From Nocardioides sp. Iso805N (GTDB lineage Bacteria; Actinomycetota; Actinomycetes; Propionibacteriales; Nocardioidaceae): a DNA stretch of 64,000 nt. Positions 44,285-53,060 of this stretch are shown here, in pieces (position 1 is the first letter of the stretch; every line of letters starts with the position of its first letter). A model generated the notes under the pieces. The model worked only from the letters and a program-made list of their open reading frames with translations, made no database searches and was not told the origin of the DNA. A program made the translations under genes and the position numbers. The DNA lies in assembly GCF_000364605.1 (NCBI RefSeq), contig NZ_KB822575.1:730237-794236 (forward strand), read 5' to 3'.

Positions 44285-44885
44285 GCGACCAGCCGTGGTC
44301 GCGGATCGCCGCCTCGACGCTGCCGTCGTGGTGCTGGACGCACGCCTCGACCAGGCGCGCCAGCGGACCGCTGGCCCCCTCGAAGGCGTCGATGGCGAGC
44401 AGCACGTTGAGAAGCATGCCGTATGCCACGAAGTCGCGGACCTTCTCCTCGCCCCAGCCGGTCTCGAGCAGGGTGTCGAAGATCCGGCCCATGCCGTCGC
44501 GCGCGGCCGCCCCGATCTCGGGGACGCTGCTGGCCGAGAAGCCGTGCATGAGCACGTGCAGGAAGTCACTGTCGGCGAGCAGGCCGGTGTAGGCGTGGCC
44601 CATCCGTTCCTTGTCGTCCTCGCTGTCCGGATCGAAGGGCTGGGCCTCGAGCACCGCCCGGAAGGCCGCCTCGATCCGGTCGCACGCGCGCCCGAAGACG
44701 GCGAGGAACAGGTCGAGCTTGGTGCCGAACATCCGCACCACGTAGGGCTGGCTGACGCCGGCCTCCTTGGCCACGGTATCGGTGCTGGTGCCGGTGTAGC
44801 CGCCGTCGGCGAAGGCACGCGTCGCGGCTTCGAGGATCAGCGCTCGGCGCTCTTCTGCAGGCATCCGGACATTCACGCTTGACAT
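44277..44885 (-). CDS. TetR family regulator of the pseudouridine operon
   Basis: Up to 202 residues. Helix-turn-helix at about residues 15-60 (ILEAATRAFADGGYTGTSTD, VAKEAGVSQPYVVRMFGTKLDLF), helical effector domain after. First gene of tetR-psuK-psuG, all overlapping, and divergent from a DHA2 transporter. A GATAAC box just upstream would suit a leaderless start at GTG 44876 instead of ATG 44885. It probably represses both directions through the inverted repeat in the 68-bp gap. Confidence 0.87.
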   Translation of the reverse strand: MSSVNVRMPAEERRALILEAATRAFADGGYTGTSTDTVAKEAGVSQPYVVRMFGTKLDLFLAVFGRACDRIEAAFRAVLEAQPFDPDSEDDKERMGHAYTGLLADSDFLHVLMHGFSASSVPEIGAAARDGMGRIFDTLLETGWGEEKVRDFVAYGMLLNVLLAIDAFEGASGPLARLVEACVQHHDGSVEAAIRDHGWSHG

Positions 44886-44895
44886 GTTATCAGTC

Positions 44896-44925
44896 GATTA
44901 CTTACGGTCTTACGAGGAAGTAATC
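44896..44925. promoter_or_regulatory. Operator in the tetR-psuKG / DHA2 transporter gap
   Basis: GATTACTT (44896-44903) and AAGTAATC (44918-44925) form a perfect 8-bp inverted repeat with a 14-bp spacer, in a 68-bp AT-rich gap between divergent genes. It is placed to control both promoters. Confidence 0.6.
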
Positions 44926-44953
44926 ATTCAATGCCAACAACTCAGGAGGAGCG

Positions 44954-46369
44954 ATGAGCACCCTCACCGATCGTGACGGCGAGGCGTCGCCCGGGCTCGC
45001 CGGCGCCGTACGCCGCGTCCCGCTGTGGCTGACCATCGCCGCCGTCAGCCTGCCGATGTTCATGGCGACCCTCGACAACCTGGTGATGACCAGCGCGCTG
45101 CCGGTCATCCAGCGCGACCTGCACGCCAGCGTGAGCGACCTGTCGTGGTTCATGAACGCCTACACCCTCGCCTTCGCCACCTTCATGCTCCCGGCCGCGA
45201 CCCTCGGCGACCGGATCGGCCGGCGTCGGGTGATGCTCGCCGGCATCACCGTCTTCACCCTCGCCTCGATCGGCTCGGCACTCTCGGACTCCTCGGGCAC
45301 GCTGATCGCTGCGCGGGCGGTCCAGGGCTTCGGCGCCGCCGCGATCATGCCGCTCTCGCTCACCCTGCTCGCCGCCAACGTGCCCGACCGGCTGCGCCCG
45401 GCAGCGATCGGCATCTGGGGCGGCGTCTCCGGGCTCGGGGTCGCGCTCGGTCCGGTCGTCGGCGGCGCGGTCGTCCAGGGCATCAGCTGGCAGGCGATCT
45501 TCTGGCTCAACGTGCCGGTCGCCGTGCTCGCGATCCCGCTGGTGATCACCACGGTCAACGAGTCCCGCGGCACCTGGCAGCGGCTCGACCCGGTCGGCAC
45601 GCTGCTCCTCGGAGGCGCGGTCTTCGGTGGCATCTGGGGCATCGTGCACGGCAACGGCGACGGCTGGTCCTCGCCGCAGGTGCTGACACCTCTGATCGTG
45701 GCCGCGCTGCTCGTGCCGGCGTACGTCGCCTGGGCCCGGCGTCGTCGCGACGCGGTGCTGCCACTGCGGCTCTACGCCTCACGCAGCTTCTCGGTCGCCA
45801 ACCTGGTCTCCCTCGGCTTCACGGTCGGCATGTTCGGCGCGGTCTTCCTGCTCTCGCAGTACCTGCAGGTGGTGCAGGGCTACACCCCGCTGGGCGCGGG
45901 CGTGCGCACGCTGCCGTGGACCGCCGCACCGATGGTGGTCGCGCCCATCGCCGGCGCACTGACCGGCCGGATCGGGGCGCGCCCGCTGATGCTGGTCGGA
46001 CTCGCCCTGCAGGCAGGTTCGCTGGCGTGGTTCGCAGCGCTGACCGAGAACGGCTCGGCGTACTCCTCCTTCGTGCCTCCCCTCGCCATGGCCGGCGTCG
46101 GGATGGGCCTGGTCTTCCCGACCCTCTCCACCTCGGTGCTGGACGGGCTGCCGGAGAGCGACTTCGCGATCGCCAGCTCGGCCAACTCGACCATCCGGGA
46201 GTTCGGCGTCGCGCTCGGCATCGCCCTGCTGACGGCCGTGTTCCTGGGCAACGGCGGCCACATCGCTCCCGACGGCTACGCCGGCGCGATCGGGCCGGCA
46301 CTGCTCACCGGTGCGGCTGCGGTCGCCCTGGGGTTCGTGGCGGCGCTGTTCGCTCCGCGTCGTCGCTGA
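44954..46369 (+). CDS. DHA2 family MFS transporter
   Basis: 471 residues, 14 predicted membrane helices. The DHA2 start pattern (LPMFMATLDNLVMTSALPVIQRDLHAS), motif A (LGDRIGRRRVMLAG) and motif C-like glycine repeats (GVSGLGVALGPVVGGAVVQG) place it among proton-coupled drug or metabolite exporters. Shine-Dalgarno AGGAGGAG. Being divergent from tetR-psuK-psuG makes a nucleoside or nucleobase a candidate substrate, but the fold class mostly exports. Confidence 0.88.
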   Translation: MSTLTDRDGEASPGLAGAVRRVPLWLTIAAVSLPMFMATLDNLVMTSALPVIQRDLHASVSDLSWFMNAYTLAFATFMLPAATLGDRIGRRRVMLAGITVFTLASIGSALSDSSGTLIAARAVQGFGAAAIMPLSLTLLAANVPDRLRPAAIGIWGGVSGLGVALGPVVGGAVVQGISWQAIFWLNVPVAVLAIPLVITTVNESRGTWQRLDPVGTLLLGGAVFGGIWGIVHGNGDGWSSPQVLTPLIVAALLVPAYVAWARRRRDAVLPLRLYASRSFSVANLVSLGFTVGMFGAVFLLSQYLQVVQGYTPLGAGVRTLPWTAAPMVVAPIAGALTGRIGARPLMLVGLALQAGSLAWFAALTENGSAYSSFVPPLAMAGVGMGLVFPTLSTSVLDGLPESDFAIASSANSTIREFGVALGIALLTAVFLGNGGHIAPDGYAGAIGPALLTGAAAVALGFVAALFAPRRR

Positions 46370-46376
46370 GGCGCCC

Positions 46377-46435
46377 GCGCCCCGTACGAAATGGTGGCCG
46401 ACTCCGCGTGTCGGCCACCGTTTCGTACGGGGCGC
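46377..46435. terminator. Bidirectional 26-bp hairpin
   Basis: Arms 46377-46402 and 46410-46435 pair over 26 positions, with one T-G at 46392/46420. The loop is 7 bases. It lies between the convergent DHA2 transporter and yibE/F genes. It contains an AAA/TTT step in mid-stem, like the hairpins at 10317 and 23549. Confidence 0.8.
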
Positions 46436-46463
46436 GCATCGGTGGGCGCGCCGGCGACACCCG

Positions 46464-47825
46464 CTAGAACAGATCAGGCTCGACGCGGACCGGCCCCGGC
46501 ACCGTGAGCGCAGCGACCACCGTCGTCAGGGGTACGGCGAGGACCAGCCCGATCGCACTGACCAGCGAGCGCACGATCTCCTCGGTGATCTGCTCGGTGC
46601 CGATCAGATCGGTCAGCGGACGGTTGTAGAGGTTGATGATCAGCAACGTGGTCAGCGCCGTGCCGGCGTAGGCGAAGACGATGGTGTAGATCGTCGAGGC
46701 GATGTGGTCGCGGCCGATCCGCATCGCACCGGCCCACAGCCGCCAGCGCGTCATCTCCGGCGCCGCGGCGCGCAGCTCCCAGACCGCACCGGCCTGGGTG
46801 ATGGTGACGTCGTTGAGCACGCCGAGCCCCGCGATGATCACGGTGCAGGTCATCAGGCCTTGGAAGTCCAGGTTGCCGACGGTGGAGGTGAGGATGCTGG
46901 CGCCCTCGTCGCCCACACCGGTGAGATGGGTCGCCTGCACCACGACCAGTCCCAGCAGCGCTGTCACAGCGAGGCCGCCGAGCGTCCCGGCGAGCGCGGC
47001 CGAGGTGCGCAGCGACGGGCCGTGGGTGAGGTAGAGGACGACGTACATGATCGCGCCCGCTGCGACCAGGGCGACCAACGGTGGGGAGTGGCCGCTGAGC
47101 AGTCCCGGCAGCAGCCAGCCGCCGATGACCAGGCCGCCGAAGGCCAACCCGACGAGCGCCAACAGTCCCCGGACGCGAGCGACGGCGACCACGACCAGGA
47201 TGAAGAGGCCGAGCAGCACCCAGAGCACGGTGGAGCGGTCGGTGGCGAAATACGCGTACGCCGCCGGCGTGGTCCCGCTGGCGGGCGTGACCTGCAGCTG
47301 CACCCTGCTGCCGTTGCTCAGCCCGGAGTGGGTGACCTCCGCGGGGACCGGCACCAGCACCGTGCCGGAGGCCTTGCCGTCGACCCGCACCTCGAGGTTG
47401 CCGCAGGTGTCGCTCTGCGTCCCGGCGTCGGCGCAGGCCGGCTGCACCTTCTCCACCGTCGCGTGCGGGAACGTCACGCCCGGCGCGGCGAAGGCCAGGC
47501 TGTGGGAGAGCTGGCGGACGGTGCCGCGGTCGGGCCAGAGCCCGATGACGCCGACGACGATGGCCACCGCCACCACCGCGAGCGTGCCGAGCAGCGCGAA
47601 CCGTGCGGTCGGCGACACGGCGAGGTCCGGGGCCGGCCCGTGACCGTGACCATGTCCGTGACCGTGCGAGTCCCGATGCGCGTGCCCGTTCGAATGCGCG
47701 GAAGCGTTCCCGGGAGCGCTCTCCCCCGCCGGCCCGCTGTGTCGTCCCCGAGGATCGGCACGCCGCTTGCCGCCCTTGTACGCGCCCGCGCCGCTTGTGC
47801 CGCCGTTGTCGCCGGTGCCGCTCAT
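46464..47825 (-). CDS. YibE/F family membrane protein
   Basis: 453 residues. The N-terminal 80 residues are hydrophilic and end in a His/Gly run ([11 protein letters not shown]), a possible metal-binding tail. A membrane helix, an extracytoplasmic domain with two Cys ([13 protein letters not shown]) and about seven more helices follow. The block [20 protein letters not shown] marks the YibE/F family, whose function is unknown. ATG 47825 overlaps the stop of the oxidase gene by 4 bp, so it is the last gene of tetR-oxidase-yibE/F. Confidence 0.82.
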   Translation of the reverse strand: MSGTGDNGGTSGAGAYKGGKRRADPRGRHSGPAGESAPGNASAHSNGHAHRDSHGHGHGHGHGPAPDLAVSPTARFALLGTLAVVAVAIVVGVIGLWPDRGTVRQLSHSLAFAAPGVTFPHATVEKVQPACADAGTQSDTCGNLEVRVDGKASGTVLVPVPAEVTHSGLSNGSRVQLQVTPASGTTPAAYAYFATDRSTVLWVLLGLFILVVVAVARVRGLLALVGLAFGGLVIGGWLLPGLLSGHSPPLVALVAAGAIMYVVLYLTHGPSLRTSAALAGTLGGLAVTALLGLVVVQATHLTGVGDEGASILTSTVGNLDFQGLMTCTVIIAGLGVLNDVTITQAGAVWELRAAAPEMTRWRLWAGAMRIGRDHIASTIYTIVFAYAGTALTTLLIINLYNRPLTDLIGTEQITEEIVRSLVSAIGLVLAVPLTTVVAALTVPGPVRVEPDLF

Positions 47826-49159
47826 GCCGCTCCGGCCAGCACGTGCGGGCCGAGGTCGGCGGCCGTGCGTACGCCGACGAGTCCCAGGGTCAGGTCGAGC
47901 TCGGCCAGGAGGTGCTCCAGGACCGCCCGGACACCTGCCTCTCCGGCGAGCGCCAGACCGTAGACCCACGGCCGGCCGACCAGCACCGCGCGGGCGCCGA
48001 GGGCGAGTGCCTTGACCACGTCGGCACCGCCGCGGATGCCGCTGTCGAAGAGCACCGGCACCCGGCCGTCGACCTCCTCCACCACCCCGGGCAGCGCCTC
48101 CAGCGAGCCGATCGCGCCGTCGACCTGACGGCCGCCGTGATTGCTGACCACCAGTCCGTCCACGCCGTGCTCGAGGGCCAGTCGAGCATCCCCGCGGTGC
48201 TGCACGCCTTTGACCATGATCGGCAGCCGGGTCATCTCGCGCAGCCGGGCGAGATCGGCCCAGGTCAGGTCGGAGCGGGAGAAGACGTCGAGGAACGTTT
48301 CCACCGCCGCCCGCGGACGCGGGTCGCCCAGCCCGACCCGGCGCCGACCCGAGCCCGATCCCGAGCCCGATCCCGGCGCGGCCTCGGGCCAGTGCCGGCG
48401 CATCGAGCTCAGGGCTCGGAGCGCGGCCGGGATCTGCCGCAGGCTCGGCCGGACCTCGCCAGCATCGGCCGACGCACCCCGACCCTGAGCGGGCGTCGCA
48501 ACGCGCCCCTCGACGAGCGCCCGGAACGCGGGGTCGGAGGTGTACTGCGCGATCCCCTCGGCCCGCGCGAAGGGCAGGTAGCCGAGATCAAGGTCGCGGG
48601 TGCGCCAGCCGAGCAGGTGGGTGTCGAGGGTGACGACGATGGCGTCCGCCCCGATCGACTCGGCCCGCTGCACGAAGGAGCGCACCACGTCCTCGTCACG
48701 GCTCCAGTAGAGCTGGAACAGCCGCGGCGTGGCGCCGAGGGTCCGCGCGGTCTCCTCCATCGCGACGCTGCCCTGCGTCGAGATCACCATCGGGACGTCG
48801 AGCTCGCGCGCGGCTCGCGCGACGGCATACTCGGCGTCGGGGTGGGCCATCTCCAGCACCCCGATCGGGGCGAGCAGCAACGGCGAGGAGAGCCGGCGGC
48901 CGAGCAGGTCGACGGACAGGTCGCGCTGCTCGACGTCGACCAGGTAGCGCGGCACCAGCCGCACCCGGTCGAGCGCCTCGCGGTTGGCCCGCACGGTGCT
49001 CTGCAGCCCCGCCCCGCCGTACACGTAGGACCAGGCCTCGGCACTCATCCGGCGCTGGGCGGCGGCCTCCAGCTCGTCGTACGACGTCGGCACCGTGGGT
49101 CTGGTGCCGAAGAGTCCGGCGCGATAGATGCGGCCCTGGATGTCACGACCCGTGCTCAT
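47822..49159 (-). CDS. FMN-dependent 2-hydroxy-acid oxidase / lactate 2-monooxygenase-like
   Basis: 445-residue FMN barrel enzyme. The active-site block [12 protein letters not shown] with the catalytic His and Arg, and [20 protein letters not shown] for the phosphate site, are intact. Length and the long loop fit lactate 2-monooxygenase relatives rather than short glycolate oxidases. The loop contains eight residues of Gly-Ser repeat, encoded by two 12-bp units at 48351-48374. ATG 49159 is preferred over the upstream ATG 49213, which lies inside the TetR gene. It starts 16 bp after the TetR stop. Confidence 0.87.
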   Translation of the reverse strand: MSTGRDIQGRIYRAGLFGTRPTVPTSYDELEAAAQRRMSAEAWSYVYGGAGLQSTVRANREALDRVRLVPRYLVDVEQRDLSVDLLGRRLSSPLLLAPIGVLEMAHPDAEYAVARAARELDVPMVISTQGSVAMEETARTLGATPRLFQLYWSRDEDVVRSFVQRAESIGADAIVVTLDTHLLGWRTRDLDLGYLPFARAEGIAQYTSDPAFRALVEGRVATPAQGRGASADAGEVRPSLRQIPAALRALSSMRRHWPEAAPGSGSGSGSGRRRVGLGDPRPRAAVETFLDVFSRSDLTWADLARLREMTRLPIMVKGVQHRGDARLALEHGVDGLVVSNHGGRQVDGAIGSLEALPGVVEEVDGRVPVLFDSGIRGGADVVKALALGARAVLVGRPWVYGLALAGEAGVRAVLEHLLAELDLTLGLVGVRTAADLGPHVLAGAA

Positions 49160-49175
49160 AGGAGTGCTCGCTCGC

Positions 49176-49802
49176 TCACGCGAGCACGGTACCGAGGTCC
49201 GCCCCGGTGACACCTGTGAAGAGCCTGACGCAGCGCGCTGTCATCGCCTCCGCGCTCTGATCCGGGTGGTCGACCCACCAGCCGACCAACGCGTCGAAGA
49301 TGCTCATCCAGACCCGCACCAGCGCGGAGACGTCGAGCGGGTCGCTGATCCCGACCAGTGCGGCCAGCTCTCCCACGCCCTCCTCGGCCAGCGCGGTGAT
49401 CCGGGCGGTGTAGGTCGCCATCACCTCGGCGACCTCGCCCTCGGCCGGAGCGGTCGGGTCGAAGATCAGCCGCCAGACCCAGGGCTGTGGCTCGAGCAGG
49501 TCGAAGACCCCTTCGAGTGTGCGCAGGCCGCGTTCGAGGCCGACGACGCCACTGCGAGCGATCACCTCCATCTCGACGGCGAGCTGCTCGCCGGCGCGGC
49601 GCAGGCAGGCGCTGTAGAGCCCCTCCTTGGAGCCGAAGTAGCTGTAGACGAGTGGCTTGGAGATGCCGGCGGGCTCTGCCACGGCCGCCACGGACGTGCC
49701 GGCGTACCCGAGGGTGCCGAAGAGGCGGGTGGCAGCCACCAGGATCTGGGCCTCGCGGTCGGCACGCGGGACACCCTTGGTTCCGGCGTTGGAGCGAGGC
49801 AT
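49176..49802 (-). CDS. TetR family transcriptional regulator
   Basis: 208 residues. DNA-binding part at about residues 15-62 ([40 protein letters not shown]). First gene of a three-gene minus-strand unit with a 2-hydroxy-acid oxidase and a YibE/F protein, divergent from a fatty-acid hydroxylase. Minus-strand TAGGCT (49814-49809) ends 6 bases before the ATG (leaderless). The extended dyad in the 59-bp gap is its likely operator. Confidence 0.88.
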   Translation of the reverse strand: MPRSNAGTKGVPRADREAQILVAATRLFGTLGYAGTSVAAVAEPAGISKPLVYSYFGSKEGLYSACLRRAGEQLAVEMEVIARSGVVGLERGLRTLEGVFDLLEPQPWVWRLIFDPTAPAEGEVAEVMATYTARITALAEEGVGELAALVGISDPLDVSALVRVWMSIFDALVGWWVDHPDQSAEAMTARCVRLFTGVTGADLGTVLA

Positions 49803-49822
49803 GGCGAAAGCCTAGCCACGGC

Positions 49823-49857
49823 ATATGACCAGGAGGTAACTTACTCCAAGGTCATAT
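49823..49857. promoter_or_regulatory. 35-bp two-layer dyad operator
   Basis: Outer arms ATATGACC (49823-49830) and GGTCATAT (49850-49857) are a perfect 8-bp inverted repeat. Inside, centred on the same base (49840), GTAA-C-TTAC forms a second perfect repeat. The right outer arm overlaps CATATT (49853-49858), the likely -10 of the hydroxylase gene. The TetR -10 lies just left of it, so one bound repressor could close both promoters. Confidence 0.65.
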
Positions 49858-49876
49858 TGCGATGGAGGTTACTGTC

Positions 49877-50791
49877 GTGCGCGAGATGCTCGATCCAATG
49901 AAGAACCCGGTCACCTATGCGGTGCCGTTCTTCGTGCTGGCGATGCTGGTCGAGCTCGCCGCGCTGAAGTGGCTCGACCACGACGACACCCCGTGGTCGG
50001 CCGCGACCGCACGCACCGGCTACCTGGCCAAGGACGCACGCACCTCGATCCTGATGGGCGTCGGCTCCCTGGTCAGCACCACCGCGATCAAGGCGGCGAT
50101 GTTCGTGGCGTACGTCGGAGCCTGGACCTACCTCGCACCCTGGCACGTCCCGAGCACCTGGTGGGGCGTGCTGATCAGCGTCGTCGCGGTGGACTTCGCC
50201 TACTACTGGAACCACCGCTTCGTGCACCGCGCACGGGTCGGCTGGGCGGCGCACCAGGCCCATCACTCCTCGGAGTACATGAACTTCTCCACCGCGCTGC
50301 GACAGAAGTGGAACCCCTGGTTCGAGTTCTTCTTCTTCCTGCCGCTGCCCCTGCTCGGCTTCTCCCCCGTCGGCATCTACCTGGCGTTCTCGATCAACCT
50401 CGTCTACCAGTTCTTCGTGCACACCGAGACGATCACCACCCTGCCCCGTCCGGTCGAGCTGATCTTCAACACGCCCTCGCACCACCGGGTCCACCACGGC
50501 TCCGACCCGATCTACCTGGACAAGAACTATGCGGGCATCCTGATCGTCTGGGACCGCCTGTTCGGCACCTTCCAGCGTGAGCTGCACCGTCCGCGCTACG
50601 GCCTCACCAAGCAGGTCGACACCTACAACCTGATCAAGCTCCAGTACGGCGACTACGCCGCCCTGTGGCGCGACGTCCGCACCGCGCAGACCTGGCGGGA
50701 CCGACTGGGCTACCTGTTCCGGCCGCCGGGCTGGGAGCCCGCGGAGCGCGCGACCGCTCCGCACCGACAGGTCTCACGCCAGCCGCTGTAG
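49877..50791 (+). CDS. Sterol desaturase / fatty acid hydroxylase family protein
   Basis: Integral membrane diiron enzyme, 304 residues. The eight-His pattern is present: HRFVH, HQAHHS and HHRVHH, with a further FVHTE block between. It has about four membrane helices. An ATG at 49862 exists, but GGAGG at 49864-49868 sits 8 bases before GTG 49877, and the -10 like CATATT is only 3 bases before that ATG, so GTG 49877 is preferred. The family hydroxylates or desaturates lipids (fatty-acid 2-hydroxylase, carotenoid or sterol types). It is divergent from a TetR regulator and a 2-hydroxy-acid oxidase. Confidence 0.85.
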   Translation: MREMLDPMKNPVTYAVPFFVLAMLVELAALKWLDHDDTPWSAATARTGYLAKDARTSILMGVGSLVSTTAIKAAMFVAYVGAWTYLAPWHVPSTWWGVLISVVAVDFAYYWNHRFVHRARVGWAAHQAHHSSEYMNFSTALRQKWNPWFEFFFFLPLPLLGFSPVGIYLAFSINLVYQFFVHTETITTLPRPVELIFNTPSHHRVHHGSDPIYLDKNYAGILIVWDRLFGTFQRELHRPRYGLTKQVDTYNLIKLQYGDYAALWRDVRTAQTWRDRLGYLFRPPGWEPAERATAPHRQVSRQPL

Positions 50792-50814
50792 GGGTCCCCT
50801 GTCACAATCCCTCC

Positions 50815-51921
50815 ATGAGGCGCCGGCTCTATGTCCACGTGGGTGCCCCGAAGACGGGGACGACGTACCTGCAGAACCGACTGACCGCCAACATGGCCGC
50901 CCTCGCCGAGCACGAGGTCCACTACGCCACCCGCGGGCCGCTGGCGACGCCGAGCCTGTTCCAGTTCCGAGCCACGCTCGACCTGCTCGGCCGCACCGAC
51001 TGGCGTGGGCCGATCGCGAAGTCCGACGGCGCCTGGGAGACCCTCGCACGCCGGATCCGACGCAGCAGCGGGACCGTGATCCTCAGCCACGAGATCCTGG
51101 CCGGCGCCCGGCCCAAGCATGTCGCCCGACTCTGGCAGGACCTCGACGTCGGCAACTCGACCGAGCTGCACGTCGTCTACACCGCCCGCGACCTCGCCCG
51201 GCAGCTGCCCGCGGCCTGGCAGGAGGGCATCAAGCAGGGCCAGCGCTGGACCTTCGAAGGGTTCTTGAAGCGGTTCCAGGCGGAGCGGATGTGGTTCTAC
51301 CAGGCGTTCCGGTTTCCCGGGGTGCTGACCACCTGGGGCGCCGACCTGCCACCGGAGCACATCCACCTGGTCACCGTCCCGGGCGTCGACGCCTCCGTCC
51401 CGCGCGACGAGCTGTGGCGCCGGTTCGCCTCCGCCTGCGGCTTCGATCCCGCCTGGGGTCCGCGCGACGGCGCCCGGTCCAACCGCTCGCTGGGCATGGC
51501 CGAGACCCAGGTGATCCGCCGGCTCAACCGTCGGCTGGAGCGCTCGCAGCGCCCGGGTGGCACCTACGACAGCCTGATCCGGCTCATGCTGGCCGAGTCG
51601 GTGCTGGTCAACCGGGAGTCCGACCGGGTCCGGGTCCCTCCCGCGCTGCATCCGTGGATCGCCGAGAAGACCGAGCGCTGGATCGAGTGGGCAGTGCAGA
51701 GCAACATCGACGTCGTCGGTGACCTCGACGACCTGCGACCGCCGGCTCCCGATCCGGAGGTGCCCTGGCACAACCCCGACCGGGTCCGGCCCCGGCTCCA
51801 GCTGCAGGCAGCGCTGGACGCGCTCGCTGCCATGACCGACGAGGCCGCCCGACGCGAGGATCCCGACCTGACGCTCGGCGCGAAGGTGAAACGAGCCCGG
51901 CAGCGCCTGGTGGGCCAGTGA
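50815..51921 (+). CDS. Sulfotransferase family protein 1
   Basis: 368 residues. The N-terminus LYVHVGAPKTGTTYLQ carries the 5'-phosphosulfate loop of PAPS-dependent sulfotransferases (residues 11-19). Around residues 117-190 is the second conserved stretch (VVYTARDLARQLPAAWQEGI, then HLVTVPG). There is no membrane helix. CACAAT (50803-50808) ends 6 bases before the ATG and no Shine-Dalgarno is seen, so the cluster has its own leaderless promoter despite being only 23 bp after the hydroxylase. The acceptor is unknown; cell-surface glycans or lipids are plausible. Confidence 0.8.
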   Translation: MRRRLYVHVGAPKTGTTYLQNRLTANMAALAEHEVHYATRGPLATPSLFQFRATLDLLGRTDWRGPIAKSDGAWETLARRIRRSSGTVILSHEILAGARPKHVARLWQDLDVGNSTELHVVYTARDLARQLPAAWQEGIKQGQRWTFEGFLKRFQAERMWFYQAFRFPGVLTTWGADLPPEHIHLVTVPGVDASVPRDELWRRFASACGFDPAWGPRDGARSNRSLGMAETQVIRRLNRRLERSQRPGGTYDSLIRLMLAESVLVNRESDRVRVPPALHPWIAEKTERWIEWAVQSNIDVVGDLDDLRPPAPDPEVPWHNPDRVRPRLQLQAALDALAAMTDEAARREDPDLTLGAKVKRARQRLVGQ

Positions 51922-53060
51922 GCCGGGCGTCCGCCTGGGTCGCGCACCTGCGAGGCGGCGGCATCACGCCGTGGCGCGCGTTCCGCGACGGGATGCCCGA
52001 CACCGGTCCGCCACCCACCGACCCTGCGGGCGTCCCGGGCGCCCAGCAGCTGGAGGCGCTGCGTCGTCTCAACCAGGCCGGGCGCCCCTCGCCCGCCCTG
52101 GTCGAGCGGGTGCTGTCCGGTGACCTCGTCGGCCGCGGTCGCGGAGACCTCGGCCTGGCGGGCGAGGCACAGCCCCACTTCGGTACGCCGCCGGTCGACC
52201 CGGCCGACCTCCCCGTCAACGAGCTGCTCCGGGTCCTGACCGGCCTGCTCGCCGAGGACGTGGTCCGCGTAGGCGTTCCCCCGCGGCCGGCCGACCAGCG
52301 GCCCCGCTTCCGGCGGGTGCGCTACCGGCTCGGCGGCGACCCGTGGCTCGCCGTACCCATGCGTGCGGAGCTGACCCGGCACGGCTTCCCGCCCGGTGGC
52401 GGCCGTGCCGTCACCTACCTGGTCGGTCGCGACCTGGGCGGCATGCTGGTCGATGCCTGGACGCGTCGAAGCCTGACGGACGGAGCGGCCGGATGGGAGA
52501 CGTGGCTGACGAAGCTGCGTCGCGCCGACCGCCTGCCCCCGCGCGCCGACCTGATGCGCCAGGCGCGCTGGTGGGAGCGCCGGGTCGGCCCGCAGAACGT
52601 CCGGATCGTCACCGACGCGGCGCTGGTCCCGACGATCCTGGGCGTGGACCTTGCGCTGCCGCAGCCGCCGGTGCTGGCCGCCGACGCGCTCGACCTGGCG
52701 CGCCGGGTCTCGCCACTGGTCGGGCTGTTCGCCGGGCCGGGCCAGCGCGAGGAGCTGATGCTCCGTGGACTCGTGCCACGGCTGGCGCGGACCGACGGCC
52801 TGCCGCTCGCGGTGCCGGAGCGCTTCCGGCAGTGGGTCGAGCGGCGAGCCCGGCTGGTGTACGAGGAGCTGACCGGCTGTGGCTACGCTGTGCTCGGCGA
52901 TCCGGCCCTGGTCCTGGGCGGACCCGGCACCTCCGACCGGCCGGGGTCCGCGGGCGGCCCGGGCACCTCGCCGTCGGAGCAGGCGGTGCTGGGGCTCGCG
53001 CTCCGGACCCTGCTCGAGAACGACCCCCACTCCCACGTGGAAGGAGCCTGGCGTGGCTGA
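51918..53060 (+). CDS. Sulfotransferase-like protein 2 lacking the PAPS loop
   Basis: 380 residues. GTG start overlaps the stop of sulfotransferase 1 by 4 bp, and the end overlaps the start of sulfotransferase 3 by 8 bp. Residues about 165-230 (VTYLVGRDLGGMLVDAWTRR, a WETWLTKLRR block, then WWERRVGPQNVRIVTD) line up by eye with the second conserved stretch of both neighbours. The N-terminal half has no P-K-T/S-G-T-T loop, so it should not bind PAPS in the usual way. It may be a non-catalytic partner. Not frameshifted: the frame is continuous and codon use matches the neighbours. Confidence 0.65.
   Translation: MSRASAWVAHLRGGGITPWRAFRDGMPDTGPPPTDPAGVPGAQQLEALRRLNQAGRPSPALVERVLSGDLVGRGRGDLGLAGEAQPHFGTPPVDPADLPVNELLRVLTGLLAEDVVRVGVPPRPADQRPRFRRVRYRLGGDPWLAVPMRAELTRHGFPPGGGRAVTYLVGRDLGGMLVDAWTRRSLTDGAAGWETWLTKLRRADRLPPRADLMRQARWWERRVGPQNVRIVTDAALVPTILGVDLALPQPPVLAADALDLARRVSPLVGLFAGPGQREELMLRGLVPRLARTDGLPLAVPERFRQWVERRARLVYEELTGCGYAVLGDPALVLGGPGTSDRPGSAGGPGTSPSEQAVLGLALRTLLENDPHSHVEGAWRG

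Noticed and set aside
51918..53060. Frameshifted sulfotransferase pseudogene
   Set aside because: The frame is continuous, coupled to both neighbours, and has the same codon bias; loss of the PAPS loop looks evolutionary rather than a recent break.
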